Source: Actinomycetota bacterium
GTDB taxonomy: Bacteria > Actinomycetota > Thermoleophilia > Gaiellales > Gaiellaceae
Assembly: GCA_013697465.1 (NCBI GenBank)
Contig: JACCWU010000044.1
Coordinates: 1-5,849, forward strand
DNA length: 5,849 bases
Reading direction: 5' to 3'
Positions 1 to 5,837 of the stretch are shown in pieces; position 1 is the first letter of the stretch; each line of letters begins with the position of its first letter. The notes under the pieces were generated by a model, which ran no database searches, was not told the DNA's origin, and saw nothing but the letters and a program-made list of their open reading frames with translations. Position numbers and translations under genes: made by a program.

Positions 1-561
1 TCCAGAGCTCCCGTCCGGCGAGCTCGAGGACGAAGGTCGCGCAGTCGGCCTCGACCGCGCAGTCCTGACTGAAGCGAAGGACGGTCTCGCGCACGAAGTC
101 GTCGCGCTTGTAGCGCAGCGTCACCTCTCGCTCGCCCACGTGCCGTGTGATCCGACCGCGCTTCTTCGGGCGCTCGTGACACTCCAGGATGTCGCCGAAG
201 TCCGAGGCGAACTCGAGGACGAGCTCCATGCGCTGCGGACCGTCCGTGAGGTTTTCGACGATGACGTCCTCGTGCACCCCCCGGACACGAATCGCTCTCG
301 GCGAACGGCAGTGGTCGCGTCCTCACCGTCTCGCGAGACACCCCCGATCACCCGCGCCGAGTAGTAGTCGACCGTCTCGCTCGAGAGCGTTCGGGGCGAC
401 TCGCCGTCGACGAAGAGCCGCCACGTGGAGAGATGCCGCATGTCTGCGTGGAAGAACCCATCGGCGTGCTCGGCCTCGACGTCGCCGCTCGGGTCGGAGA
501 CGAAGAACGTGCTTCCGTCGAGCACGGTGAGGTTCTTTCCGCCGCGCCCGTCGCCGCCCAT
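1..561 (-). pseudogene. Glycogen debranching enzyme-like protein, N-terminal bis domain (partial, frameshifted)
   Basis: This is the N-terminal part of an amylo-alpha-1,6-glucosidase/glycogen-debranching-type protein, a family acting on alpha-1,6 branches of glycogen or related glucans in the cytoplasm. The start at 561 gives MGGDGRGGKNLTVLDGSTFF, then the typical 'GFFHADMRHLSTWRLFVDGE' segment. After 'RRERFVSGG' the frame becomes nonsense, but the next minus-strand frame continues the family pattern: VHEDVIVENLTDGPQRMELV, then 'FASDFGDILECHERPKKRGR', 'RYKRDDFVRETVLRFSQDC' and 'FVLELAGRELW' to the window edge. The switch falls at the run of six C at 277-282, and one extra base there would restore a single frame. 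The catalytic C-terminal domain lies outside the window. The gene is divergent from the F420 oxidoreductase, with only 43 bases between the starts. The family call is by recognition. Whether the frameshift is biological or a sequencing error cannot be decided here. Confidence 0.75.
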
Positions 562-571
562 GTCCCGTTGT

Positions 572-595
572 TTGCCCAGTTCGCACGATGGGCAA
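572..595. promoter_or_regulatory. Inverted repeat in the divergent intergenic region
   Basis: TTGCCCA at 572-578 and TGGGCAA at 589-595 form a perfect 7-base inverted repeat with a 10-base spacer. It fills most of the 43-base gap between the divergent debranching-enzyme and F420-oxidoreductase starts. It could be an operator for a dimeric regulator controlling both genes, or a chance palindrome in GC-rich DNA. I see no convincing -35/-10 pair. Confidence 0.3.
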
Positions 596-604
596 CCCTC
601 TCCG

Positions 605-1567
605 ATGGAGCTCGGCTATCAGCTCTCGAGCGAGGAACATCCCGCATCGGACCTGGTCGGATACGCGCGACGCGCCGAGGAAGCCGGATTCTCATATGCG
701 GTCATCTCTGACCACTTCCACCCTTGGCTGCACCGCCAGGGGCAGTCGCCGTTCGTCTGGTCCGTTCTCGGCGCGATCGCGCAGGTGACGAAGCGGCTCC
801 GCATCGGGACCGCGGTGACTGCGCCGATCCGCCGCACGCCTCCGTATCTCGTGGCTCACGCAGCCGCGACCGTGACGACGATGATGCCCGGCCGCTTCTT
901 CCTCGGCGTCGGTTCGGGCGAGAACCTGAACGAGCACGTGACGGGCGAATGGTGGCCGCCGAGCGAGACACGGCGCGAGATGCTCGAGGAGGCCGTCGAT
1001 GTCATCAGAAAGCTCTGGGCCGGTGGAACTGTCGAGCACTTCGGCAAGCACTACACGGTCGACAACGCGCGCATCTACTCACGGCCGCTCGAGCCTCCCC
1101 CGATCATGGTTTCCGCTGGCGGCAGCGACGGCGCCGAGCTGGCTGCTCGGATCGGCGACGGCCTGATCGGAACCGCGCCCTCGGGGGAGGTGGTGGAGGC
1201 GTTCGTGGAAGCCGGTGGCAAGGGAAAACCACGCTATGCGCAGATCGACGTCTGCGTCGCCGCCGACGAGGCCGAGGCGCGGCGAATCGCGCACGCCCAG
1301 TGGGCGGCGCCCGCGGCCGTTCCACCGCGATTACTTACGAAGCTTCGCGTTGCCGCCGACTTCCAGGCGGTTGCGGATCTCGTGACCGAGGAGCAGGTGG
1401 CCCAGAGCGTCCTCTGTTCGGCCGACCACGAGCTGCACCTGGCGAAGATCAAGGAGTTCCTGGATGCAGGCTTCGACCACGTGCACGTGCACCAGGTCGG
1501 CGCGGATCAGGCGACGTTCTTCCGCTTCTACGAACGCGACGTGCTCCCGCGCGTCGCCGAGCTCTGA
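605..1567 (+). CDS. F420-dependent LLM-class oxidoreductase (FGD-like family)
   Basis: A 320-residue member of the luciferase-like monooxygenase superfamily, in the branch related to F420-dependent glucose-6-phosphate dehydrogenase. Such enzymes move hydride between a substrate and the deazaflavin F420 in a cytoplasmic TIM barrel. Visible marks: the N-terminal strand 'ELGYQLSSEE', 'ISDHFHPW' with Asp36, His37 and Trp41 (matching the Asp39/His40/Trp44 region of mycobacterial FGD), 'FFLGVGSGENLNEHVTG' with Glu106 matching the FGD active-site Glu109, 'IRKLWAGG', and the C-terminal 'FDHVHVHQVG...FFRFYERDVLPRV'. Length is normal for the family. I chose the ATG at 605 because it lies just before the first beta strand. 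The open frame runs upstream to 425, but that part is antisense to the neighbouring gene. No good Shine-Dalgarno sequence precedes 605. The substrate cannot be told from sequence; true glucose-6-phosphate activity is not assumed. The rhodanese gene follows 11 bases later, suggesting an operon. Confidence 0.9.
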   Translation: MELGYQLSSEEHPASDLVGYARRAEEAGFSYAVISDHFHPWLHRQGQSPFVWSVLGAIAQVTKRLRIGTAVTAPIRRTPPYLVAHAAATVTTMMPGRFFLGVGSGENLNEHVTGEWWPPSETRREMLEEAVDVIRKLWAGGTVEHFGKHYTVDNARIYSRPLEPPPIMVSAGGSDGAELAARIGDGLIGTAPSGEVVEAFVEAGGKGKPRYAQIDVCVAADEAEARRIAHAQWAAPAAVPPRLLTKLRVAADFQAVADLVTEEQVAQSVLCSADHELHLAKIKEFLDAGFDHVHVHQVGADQATFFRFYERDVLPRVAEL

Positions 1568-1574
1568 AGGGAGG
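1567..1574 (+). promoter_or_regulatory. Strong Shine-Dalgarno of the rhodanese-CBS gene
   Basis: AAGGGAGG at 1567-1574, four bases before the ATG at 1579, is a strong ribosome binding site. It overlaps the last base of the upstream stop codon. It supports 1579 rather than the in-frame ATG at 1588 as the start, and shows that the gene upstream of the in-frame TGA is built for translation. Confidence 0.75.
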
Positions 1575-1578
1575 TTCG

Positions 1579-2286
1579 ATGCACGAGATGGTCGATCTCG
1601 AGGAGGTTCAGCGACTGGTCGAGGAGGACGACGCCCAGCTCCTCGACGTCATGTCTCGCAAGTCCTACGAGGAGAGCCACCTGCCCGATGCGATCAACAT
1701 CTCGCTGAAGGAGCTCGACGGGCAGAGCGCGGCGCTTCTCGATCGCACGAGGCCGGTGGTCACATACTGCTACGACTACCAGTGAAACTTGAGCGCACGA
1801 GCCGCGTGGCGGCTCGAGCAGCTCGGCTTCGAGCAGGTCTTCGACTACGTCGCGAGCAAGGTCGACTGGTTCGCCTGCGGCATGCCGCGCGAGGGCAACG
1901 CGGCTGACGTGCCGTGGGCGGGCGATCTGGCCCGCCACGATGTGCCCACGTGCGTTCCTGAGGATGCGCTCGGGAAGCTAGGCGACCGGGTCCGCGAAAG
2001 CGGGTACGACTTCTGCGTCGTCGTCAACGACGAGCGGATCGTCCTGGGTCTTCTGCGGGGCGACGCACTGGGCAAGGATCCAGAAGCGAGCGCCGACGAG
2101 GTGATGGAGCTCGGGCCCAAGACGATCCCTCCGAGCAAGCCACTCGAAGAGCTGCTCGAGTCGAGCTCGAGTCAAGGCATGAAGCACTGGGTCGTCACGA
2201 CGTCGCACGGGGCACTCCTCGGCGCGCTGGATCGCGCGGAGGCCGAGAGGGCGCTGGAGGAGAGCCGAGAGAAACCGGCAAAGTGA
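1579..2286 (+). CDS. Rhodanese-CBS protein with in-frame TGA at the catalytic position (candidate selenoprotein)
   Basis: Read through the TGA at 1783-1785, this is one frame of 235 residues. Residues 1-106 form a rhodanese (sulfurtransferase) domain: 'QLLDVMSRKSYEESHLPDAINI', then YCYDYQ-(TGA)-NLSARAAWRLE, and the family ending 'GFEQVFDYVASKVDWFACGMPREG'. Related rhodaneses have Cys at the TGA position (pattern YC-x4-C-D-L-S-x-R-A-A), the residue that carries the persulfide. Codon 69 is therefore a likely selenocysteine. Residues 121-222 resemble two CBS motifs ('DVPTCVPEDALGKLGDRV...DFCVVVNDERIVLGLLRGDAL' and 'KTIPPSKPLEELLESSSSQGMKHWVVTT...GALLGALDRAEA'), usually an adenosyl-ligand sensor. 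The frame stays clean for 167 codons after the TGA, arguing against decay. A long hairpin begins at the next base. Cys64 lies five residues before position 69 and could pair with it. No SelB, SelA or tRNA-Sec gene is in the window, so recoding is inferred. Alternatives are a Cys-to-stop mutation or a base error. An automatic caller would split the gene at 1785. Confidence 0.8.
1786..1829 (+). promoter_or_regulatory. SECIS-like hairpin directly after the in-frame TGA
   Basis: The upper stem is eight perfect pairs (1798-1805 with 1809-1816) around the triloop GTG at 1806-1808; if the last C-G pair is open, the loop is CGTGG. Below it come an A-A mismatch (1797/1817), two pairs (1795-1796 with 1818-1819), a bulged A at 1820, four pairs (1791-1794 with 1821-1824), two G-U pairs (1789-1790 with 1825-1826) and two A-U pairs (1786-1787 with 1828-1829). 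Bacterial SECIS elements sit within the coding region just after UGA and present a G, often GU, in the apical loop; in E. coli fdhF these are G23 and U24, counted from the U of UGA. Here G and U fall at 24 and 25. No equivalent of the fdhF bulged U17 is seen. GC-rich coding DNA often folds, so placement matters more than stability. Confidence 0.55.
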
Positions 2287-2395
2287 GGCGGACTGAGAGA
2301 GCAAGATCGGAGGGAAGGCGAGCGGGCACCATGGTGAGGTTGGCCCGGTTTCCTCGCCGTCCCCCCGGATGAGCTGATTCGCGTGACGCTCGGGA

Positions 2396-3058
2396 ATGGT
2401 TGGCTTCCAGCTCTGCCGCGCCGTCGGAGACGACCGCGGCGCCGCGCTCGTACTTCATCGCATGGCGCTGATCCCGCTTGCGCACGGCGATATCGAGGAG
2501 TCGCGCCGCATGATCGACGAATCCCAGCGGCTCGCAGCAGGCCGATCTCAGCTCATCGAGGCCGTGAATCTCTGGATGTACGCGCAGTTCGCGTTCGAGG
2601 ACGGCCGGGTCGAGGAGGCGATCAGCCTGTCCCGTGAGAGCGCAGAGCAGGCCGACGCCATCGGTTGGACGTGGTGGGTCTCGGGCCAGCGGACATACCT
2701 TGCAGGGCTCGCGCTCGAGACGGGAGACCTCGACGCTGCGGAACGCGAAGCTCGCGCGGCGCTGGCGATCGGGCGGGAGCACGAGAACCGCCTGCGCTCA
2801 GCCGGGGCGATCTCGAGGCTCGCCCAGGCCGCGTTCGCCCGGGGAGAGATCGAGCGTGCCGGAGTCCTATGGGGAGCGGCCAAGTACGAGTTCACCCGCA
2901 CACCGACGCGCTTCGATTTCGAGTGGTTCGGCGGCCGCCTCGTTACCGAAACGAACCCGATCTTCAGAGCGGCGATCGAACGGGGGCGGCGGCTGACGCT
3001 CTGGGATGCCGCCGCGGTAGCGCTCGGCGAGCTCAAGTCGCCCCAGACCTTGTCGTAA
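2396..3058 (+). CDS. TPR C-terminal fragment of a large ATPase/LuxR/cyclase-type regulator (probably 5'-truncated)
   Basis: A 220-residue helical-repeat protein. Repeat-like units include 'VGDDRGAALVLHRMALIPLAHGDIEESRRMIDESQRLA', 'NLWMYAQFAFEDGRVEEAISLSRESAEQA', 'LAGLALETGDLDAAEREARAALAIG' and 'ISRLAQAAFARGEIERAGVLWGAA'. The end ('FRAAIERGRRLTLWDAAAVALGE') matches the usual C-terminus of big actinobacterial signalling proteins with an AAA ATPase plus TPR and a LuxR or cyclase domain. The first residues already lie inside a TPR, and the frame opens only at a stop at 2384-2386, so the sensory and ATPase parts are missing. The ATG at 2396 has no strong ribosome binding site and may not be used. 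The 109 bases upstream contain no recognisable remainder. It is most likely a remnant; a short stand-alone TPR adaptor is possible but less likely. Confidence 0.6.
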   Translation: MVGFQLCRAVGDDRGAALVLHRMALIPLAHGDIEESRRMIDESQRLAAGRSQLIEAVNLWMYAQFAFEDGRVEEAISLSRESAEQADAIGWTWWVSGQRTYLAGLALETGDLDAAEREARAALAIGREHENRLRSAGAISRLAQAAFARGEIERAGVLWGAAKYEFTRTPTRFDFEWFGGRLVTETNPIFRAAIERGRRLTLWDAAAVALGELKSPQTLS

Positions 3059-3426
3059 AGCGCCAAGAGATCCATCGAAGAGGCTGCGACGTCACACTTA
3101 AGAGACTGTGAGACTCGGCGGGGTCGGCCTGTCTGTGACCGCCGGCAGCCTGGTGTTTGTCGTGGCCCATGTGACTCTTCAAGGGACGGGCCGCTTTGTG
3201 CGTGCCTTGGGAATGACTTGTCCGTGTGCGCGGCGACGCCGGCCTGGCGCCCGCTACTAGTGCCCGCGCTCACGCCGGACTCCCCGGATCTGCTCATCGA
3301 ATTTCCCCAGGTCTGGGTTCGCCGCCCTGCTTCGTAGCTGAGCGTAGGCGAAGCGAAGGCTCGGCGATCCCGCGCGGCGGACACGTCGCCGGCCTCCCAG
3401 GTCTGCCCGGTGCCGGCAGCTGCACG
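3059..3426. other. Stretch without a recognisable gene
   Basis: No frame on either strand gives a protein I recognise. The long minus-strand open frame across 2548-3570 is antisense to real coding sequence and looks like a GC artefact. One modest stem (GCTTCG at 3329-3334 with CGAAGC at 3349-3354) is present without a T-run, so it is not a convincing terminator. Short similar words recur (CAGGTCTG near 3309 and 3400), but I see no real repeat array. An in-frame extension of the sigma factor starts at the GTG at 3226, but its sequence has no sigma features before about 3427. Confidence 0.4.
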
Positions 3427-3908
3427 CGTGAGCGCTTCGAGCGGCTCTTCGCCGATCACCGCGAGGCCCTGCTGGCGTACGCGCTGCGCCGGGCGACCCA
3501 GGAAGCTGCCGAGGATGTCGTCGTAGACGCTTTCATGGTCGTCTGGCGGCGCCTCGACGACGTGCCTCACGATGCGAGGCCGTGGTTATTCGGCGTCGCG
3601 CGCCGAGTTCTCGCCGACCAGCGGCGGAATGCTTGGCGGCGCGCGTCACTGCCCGCCCGCGTCGCCACGCAGCCGCCTGCGACGCGCTCGAGACGCTCGC
3701 GCGCGTTCCCGAGCGCGACAGCGAGCTGCTCCTGCTCGTCGCCTGGGACGGGCTTACGCCGGGTGAGGCGGCGCGGGCGCTCCGGGTCTCACGAGTCGCG
3801 CCGCGCGTGCGGCTGCACCGGGCGCGCAAACGGTTGGCGCGGAACTCGACGCGTAGGACGCGCCCGAGCTCACTGCTGTGGAATCTGCGAGTAGAGGAGG
3901 CCCGATGA
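3226..3908 (+). pseudogene. ECF-like sigma-70 family factor, frameshifted between regions 2 and 4
   Basis: Sigma region 2 is clear from about 3427: 'RERFERLFADHREALLAYALRRATQEAAEDVVVDAFMVVWRRLDD', then 'ARPWLFGVARRVLADQRRN', which covers core-RNA-polymerase binding and -10 recognition. This frame loses meaning after about 3665. Region 4 then appears in another frame from about 3681: 'DALETLARVPERDSELLLLVAWDGLTPGEAARALRVSRV', then 'RVRLHRARKRLAR', the -35-binding helix-turn-helix. It ends at the TGA 3906-3908. A single indel in 3620-3680 would join the two halves with a normal linker. The true start is uncertain: GTG 3226 is the only in-frame start found upstream, and its first 67 residues show no homology, so the 5' end may also be damaged. 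The following ATG at 3905 overlaps the stop, as expected of a sigma operon. Confidence 0.75.
3895..3907 (+). promoter_or_regulatory. Shine-Dalgarno and coupled ATG overlapping the sigma stop
   Basis: AGGAGG at 3895-3900 lies four bases before the ATG at 3905, which overlaps the sigma factor's TGA as ATGA. This is a classic translationally coupled start. The frame begins MTTIDVLELLER, then runs into permease-like sequence and stops at 4004-4006. It is probably the surviving first dozen codons of the gene that once followed the sigma factor; its identity is unknown. Confidence 0.55.
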
Positions 3909-3943
3909 CGACGATCGATGTGCTGGAGCTGCTCGAGCGGTGC

Positions 3944-4300
3944 TTTCGGCGCTCGCCCGTCGCGAAGGCCGTCGTGTTTCAGCGCCGTCGCGCTGGTGGC
4001 ACATGACGCTTGCGTCCTTCGCGGCCTTCTTCGCAGCCCAGATCTTCCTGGGACCCGACGGCCACGGTTCGTCGCTTGGGGATCCCGGCGCCCTCCGCGC
4101 CGTCGCCTAACTGACGCTGATCGGGACGATGGGCGGGGCGCTCGGTTGGATCTCCGCAACACCGCGAGCGCGATCGCGGCGCTCCTCGGCACGCTCATGA
4201 TCCTTCCGCTCCTCGCCGGCTTCCTGCCGAGGAGCGTCGGGGACACCGTCACCAAGTACCTGCCGAGCGAAGCCGGCGCGTCGAGCCTCGAGCCGTTACG
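3944..4300 (+). pseudogene. ABC-2 type transporter permease, decayed internal fragment
   Basis: Four pieces in changing frames rebuild the C-terminal half of an ABC-2 type membrane permease: 'RRSPVAKAVVF' (3947-3979), 'FSAVALVAH' (3978-4004), 'MTLASFAAFFAAQIFLGPDG' followed by 'SLGDPGALRAVA' (4003-4107), a TAA at 4108-4110, 'LTLIGTMGGALGW' in the same frame, then 'LRNTASAIAALLGTLMILPLLAGFLP' and 'KYLPSEAGASSLEP' in another frame to about 4294. In intact relatives these follow one another: 'RRGR...AKALVF', a hydrophobic stretch, 'LGDPGVLRAV', 'GLALGTLLRHTAGAIA', 'LPESW...KYLPSNAGE'. The N-terminal half and the last membrane segment are missing. At least three frameshifts and one stop in about 350 bases mean a true pseudogene. 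Family assignment is from memory of such permeases. Confidence 0.7.
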
Positions 4301-4326
4301 TCCGTCCAAATCGCTCGACGCCACGG

Positions 4327-5095
4327 TTGAAGAACGCCCTCGGCACGAAGGCCGTGCAGACGGCCCGCACAGCAGGCAAGGATCTGCGGTTCGCGGGCAC
4401 CGTCGATTTCAGGCCGAAGACTGTCGTCGTCCCCGGCGATGAGGGCTTCCCGCCCAAGAAGGTGGCGCCGGGCGCCGTCGGCGACGCGCGGTACAGCCCT
4501 GCTCGTTACACCGGGCCGCGGCATCGTCCTGAACGCCTCGCACGTCGCGAACGACACCGGCCGCAGCGACTCTGTCGTCTCGATCGACAAGGCGAAGCGC
4601 CGCGTCACCCTGCGCACGCTGCGCGGCTTCTTCGGCGGGAAGACCGTGCACTACCTGCGCACGGACGCGTCGGTCGACGTCGTCGCGGCGCTCGAGGGCA
4701 GCACCCTCGCCAAGAACCTCGACGCGGCGCCGGGCGCCGGCTCGAACAGCGCCTGCTCCTCCCGCTCGGCGATCATCCCGATCGTGAACGGCGCCCGCGG
4801 CAAGACGAACCCGCAGCGCCAGGGCCTACAGTCGGCCGTGCTCGGCGAGGGAAGCCCGCTCAACATCACACAGTCGCTCCCCGGCGCGCCCAACTACAGC
4901 CCCGTCTGGGACGTGCACCTCGCGGTCTGGAAGGACGGCGTCCCGCCGAAGCGCCTCACCTCGGCCGAACAGGTCGCGCGCGAGGTGAAGGCAGGTCGCC
5001 TCACGAGCGGCGGCGCCGGTCCCGCGAACGCGAGCCTCGGCGGCCTGAAGGCCGCACCGTTCATCTCCAACTGCCCGACGGTCGCCGTCGGCTGA
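4327..5095 (+). pseudogene. Predicted secreted protein of unknown function, frameshifted, signal peptide not found
   Basis: Two frames form one protein. The first (4327 to about 4497) reads 'AGKDLRFAGTVDFRPKTVVV', 'GFPPKKVAPGAVGDARYSP'. The second continues 'LLVTPGRGIVLNASHVANDTG', 'DKAKRRVTLRTLRGFFGGKTVHYLRTDAS', 'ALEGSTLAKNLDAAP', 'NPQRQGLQSAVLGEGSPLNI', 'YSPVWDVHLAVWKDGVPP' and ends 'FISNCPTVAVG'. The family, as I recall it, is common in soil actinobacteria and annotated as hypothetical. Its members usually carry a signal peptide, and no function is known to me. The switch is near 4496-4500 at CCC, where one extra C restores a single frame. No signal peptide is visible upstream: the sequence runs straight back into the permease remnant, and the TTG at 4327 is only the first possible start. 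The long second half is open and well conserved in style, so loss may be recent, or the indel may be a sequencing error. Confidence 0.6.
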
Positions 5096-5150
5096 GCCTG
5101 CCCCCGGCCGATCCCCGAATTCATCAGCCCGTAAGAACACAACGGCCACA

Positions 5151-5837
5151 ATGAGCGACATGACCACCGTCCTGGTCGTCGACGATGAGGCGATCGTCCG
5201 CGAAGTCATCGTCAAATACCTCGCCCGCGAGGGCTACACGACGCTCGAGGCCGACGACGGCGACCGCGCCCGAAGCCTGCTCCAGACGCAGTCGCCCGAC
5301 CTCGTCGTCCTCGACGTGATGCTGCCCGGCACGGACGGGCTCGAGCTCTGCCGCTGGATCCGGGGCCGCTCCGAACTGCCCGTGATCCTGCTCACCGCGC
5401 GCGGCGAGGAGGCCGACCGGATCGTCGGCCTCGAGCTCGGCGCTGACGACTACGTGACCAAGCCGTTCTCGCCCCGCGAGCTCGCCGCCCGCGTCCGAAC
5501 GGTGCTCCGTCGCGCCTCGCAGCCGTCCTCCTCGCCCGAGCGTCTGTCCTTCGAGGGGCTCGAACTCGACGCCGCGACGCGCGACGTCCGCAAGGACGGC
5601 GTGGTGCTGAAGCTGACCGCTAAGGAGTTCGACCTGCTCTGGTTCCTCGCGAGCCACCCGCGGAAGGTGTTCTCGCGCGACCAGCTGATGGCGCGCGTGT
5701 GGGGCTACGAGGCGGCTCTCGACACCGGCACGGTCACCGTCCACGTCCGCAGGTTGCGGGGCAAGATCGAGGACGATCCCTCGAGCCCGGTCCACCTGCA
5801 GACGGTGTGGGGCGTGGGGTACCGCCTGGCGCTGTGA
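5151..5837 (+). CDS. OmpR/PhoB-family response regulator
   Basis: An intact 228-residue two-component response regulator. The receiver domain (residues 5-120) has the acidic pair Asp11-Asp12, the phosphate acceptor Asp55 in 'LVVLDVMLPGTDGLELC', Thr82 in 'ILLTAR' and Lys104 in 'DDYVTKPFSPREL'. After a short Ser/Pro linker, the winged-helix DNA-binding domain (about 131-228) shows 'LTAKEFDLLWFLASHPRKVFSRDQL', 'VWGYE', 'TVTVHVRRLRGKIEDDP' and 'LQTVWGVGYRL'. Phosphorylation by a partner kinase would control DNA binding and transcription. Two starts are possible, 5151 and 5160. I keep 5151, though 5160 would leave a family-typical short N-terminus; neither has a strong Shine-Dalgarno, so the message may be leaderless. 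The next reading frame overlaps its stop. The targets are unknown. Confidence 0.95.
   Translation: MSDMTTVLVVDDEAIVREVIVKYLAREGYTTLEADDGDRARSLLQTQSPDLVVLDVMLPGTDGLELCRWIRGRSELPVILLTARGEEADRIVGLELGADDYVTKPFSPRELAARVRTVLRRASQPSSSPERLSFEGLELDAATRDVRKDGVVLKLTAKEFDLLWFLASHPRKVFSRDQLMARVWGYEAALDTGTVTVHVRRLRGKIEDDPSSPVHLQTVWGVGYRLAL

Noticed and set aside
724..1785. A 353-codon plus-strand frame overlapping the F420 oxidoreductase and ending at the in-frame TGA
   Set aside because: Its first 285 codons are an Arg-rich shadow of the oxidoreductase. Only the last 68 codons (from 1579) are real, and they belong to the rhodanese gene.
1789..2286. Independent gene starting at the TTG after the TGA
   Set aside because: No Shine-Dalgarno precedes it, and its first 38 residues are plainly the second half of the rhodanese domain, so it is the continuation of the gene at 1579.
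2331..2372. A 13-codon ORF (MVRLARFPRRPPG) considered as a leader peptide
   Set aside because: There is no attenuator-like hairpin pair or regulatory codon run, and the gene downstream appears truncated.
3305..3335. A GGTTCG word in the non-coding stretch considered as a tRNA T-loop
   Set aside because: No acceptor, D or anticodon stems can be formed around it.
3329..3354. A six-pair stem (GCTTCG/CGAAGC) considered as a terminator
   Set aside because: It has a 14-base loop, no T-run and a short stem, as expected by chance in this composition.
2548..3570. A 340-codon open frame on the minus strand
   Set aside because: It is antisense to the TPR gene and sigma region 2, has a low-complexity R/S/A-rich composition and no recognisable domain. 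Long shadow frames are expected in GC-rich DNA.
5124..5795. A 223-codon minus-strand frame opposite the response regulator
   Set aside because: It is the antisense shadow of a strongly supported gene, with no family resemblance.
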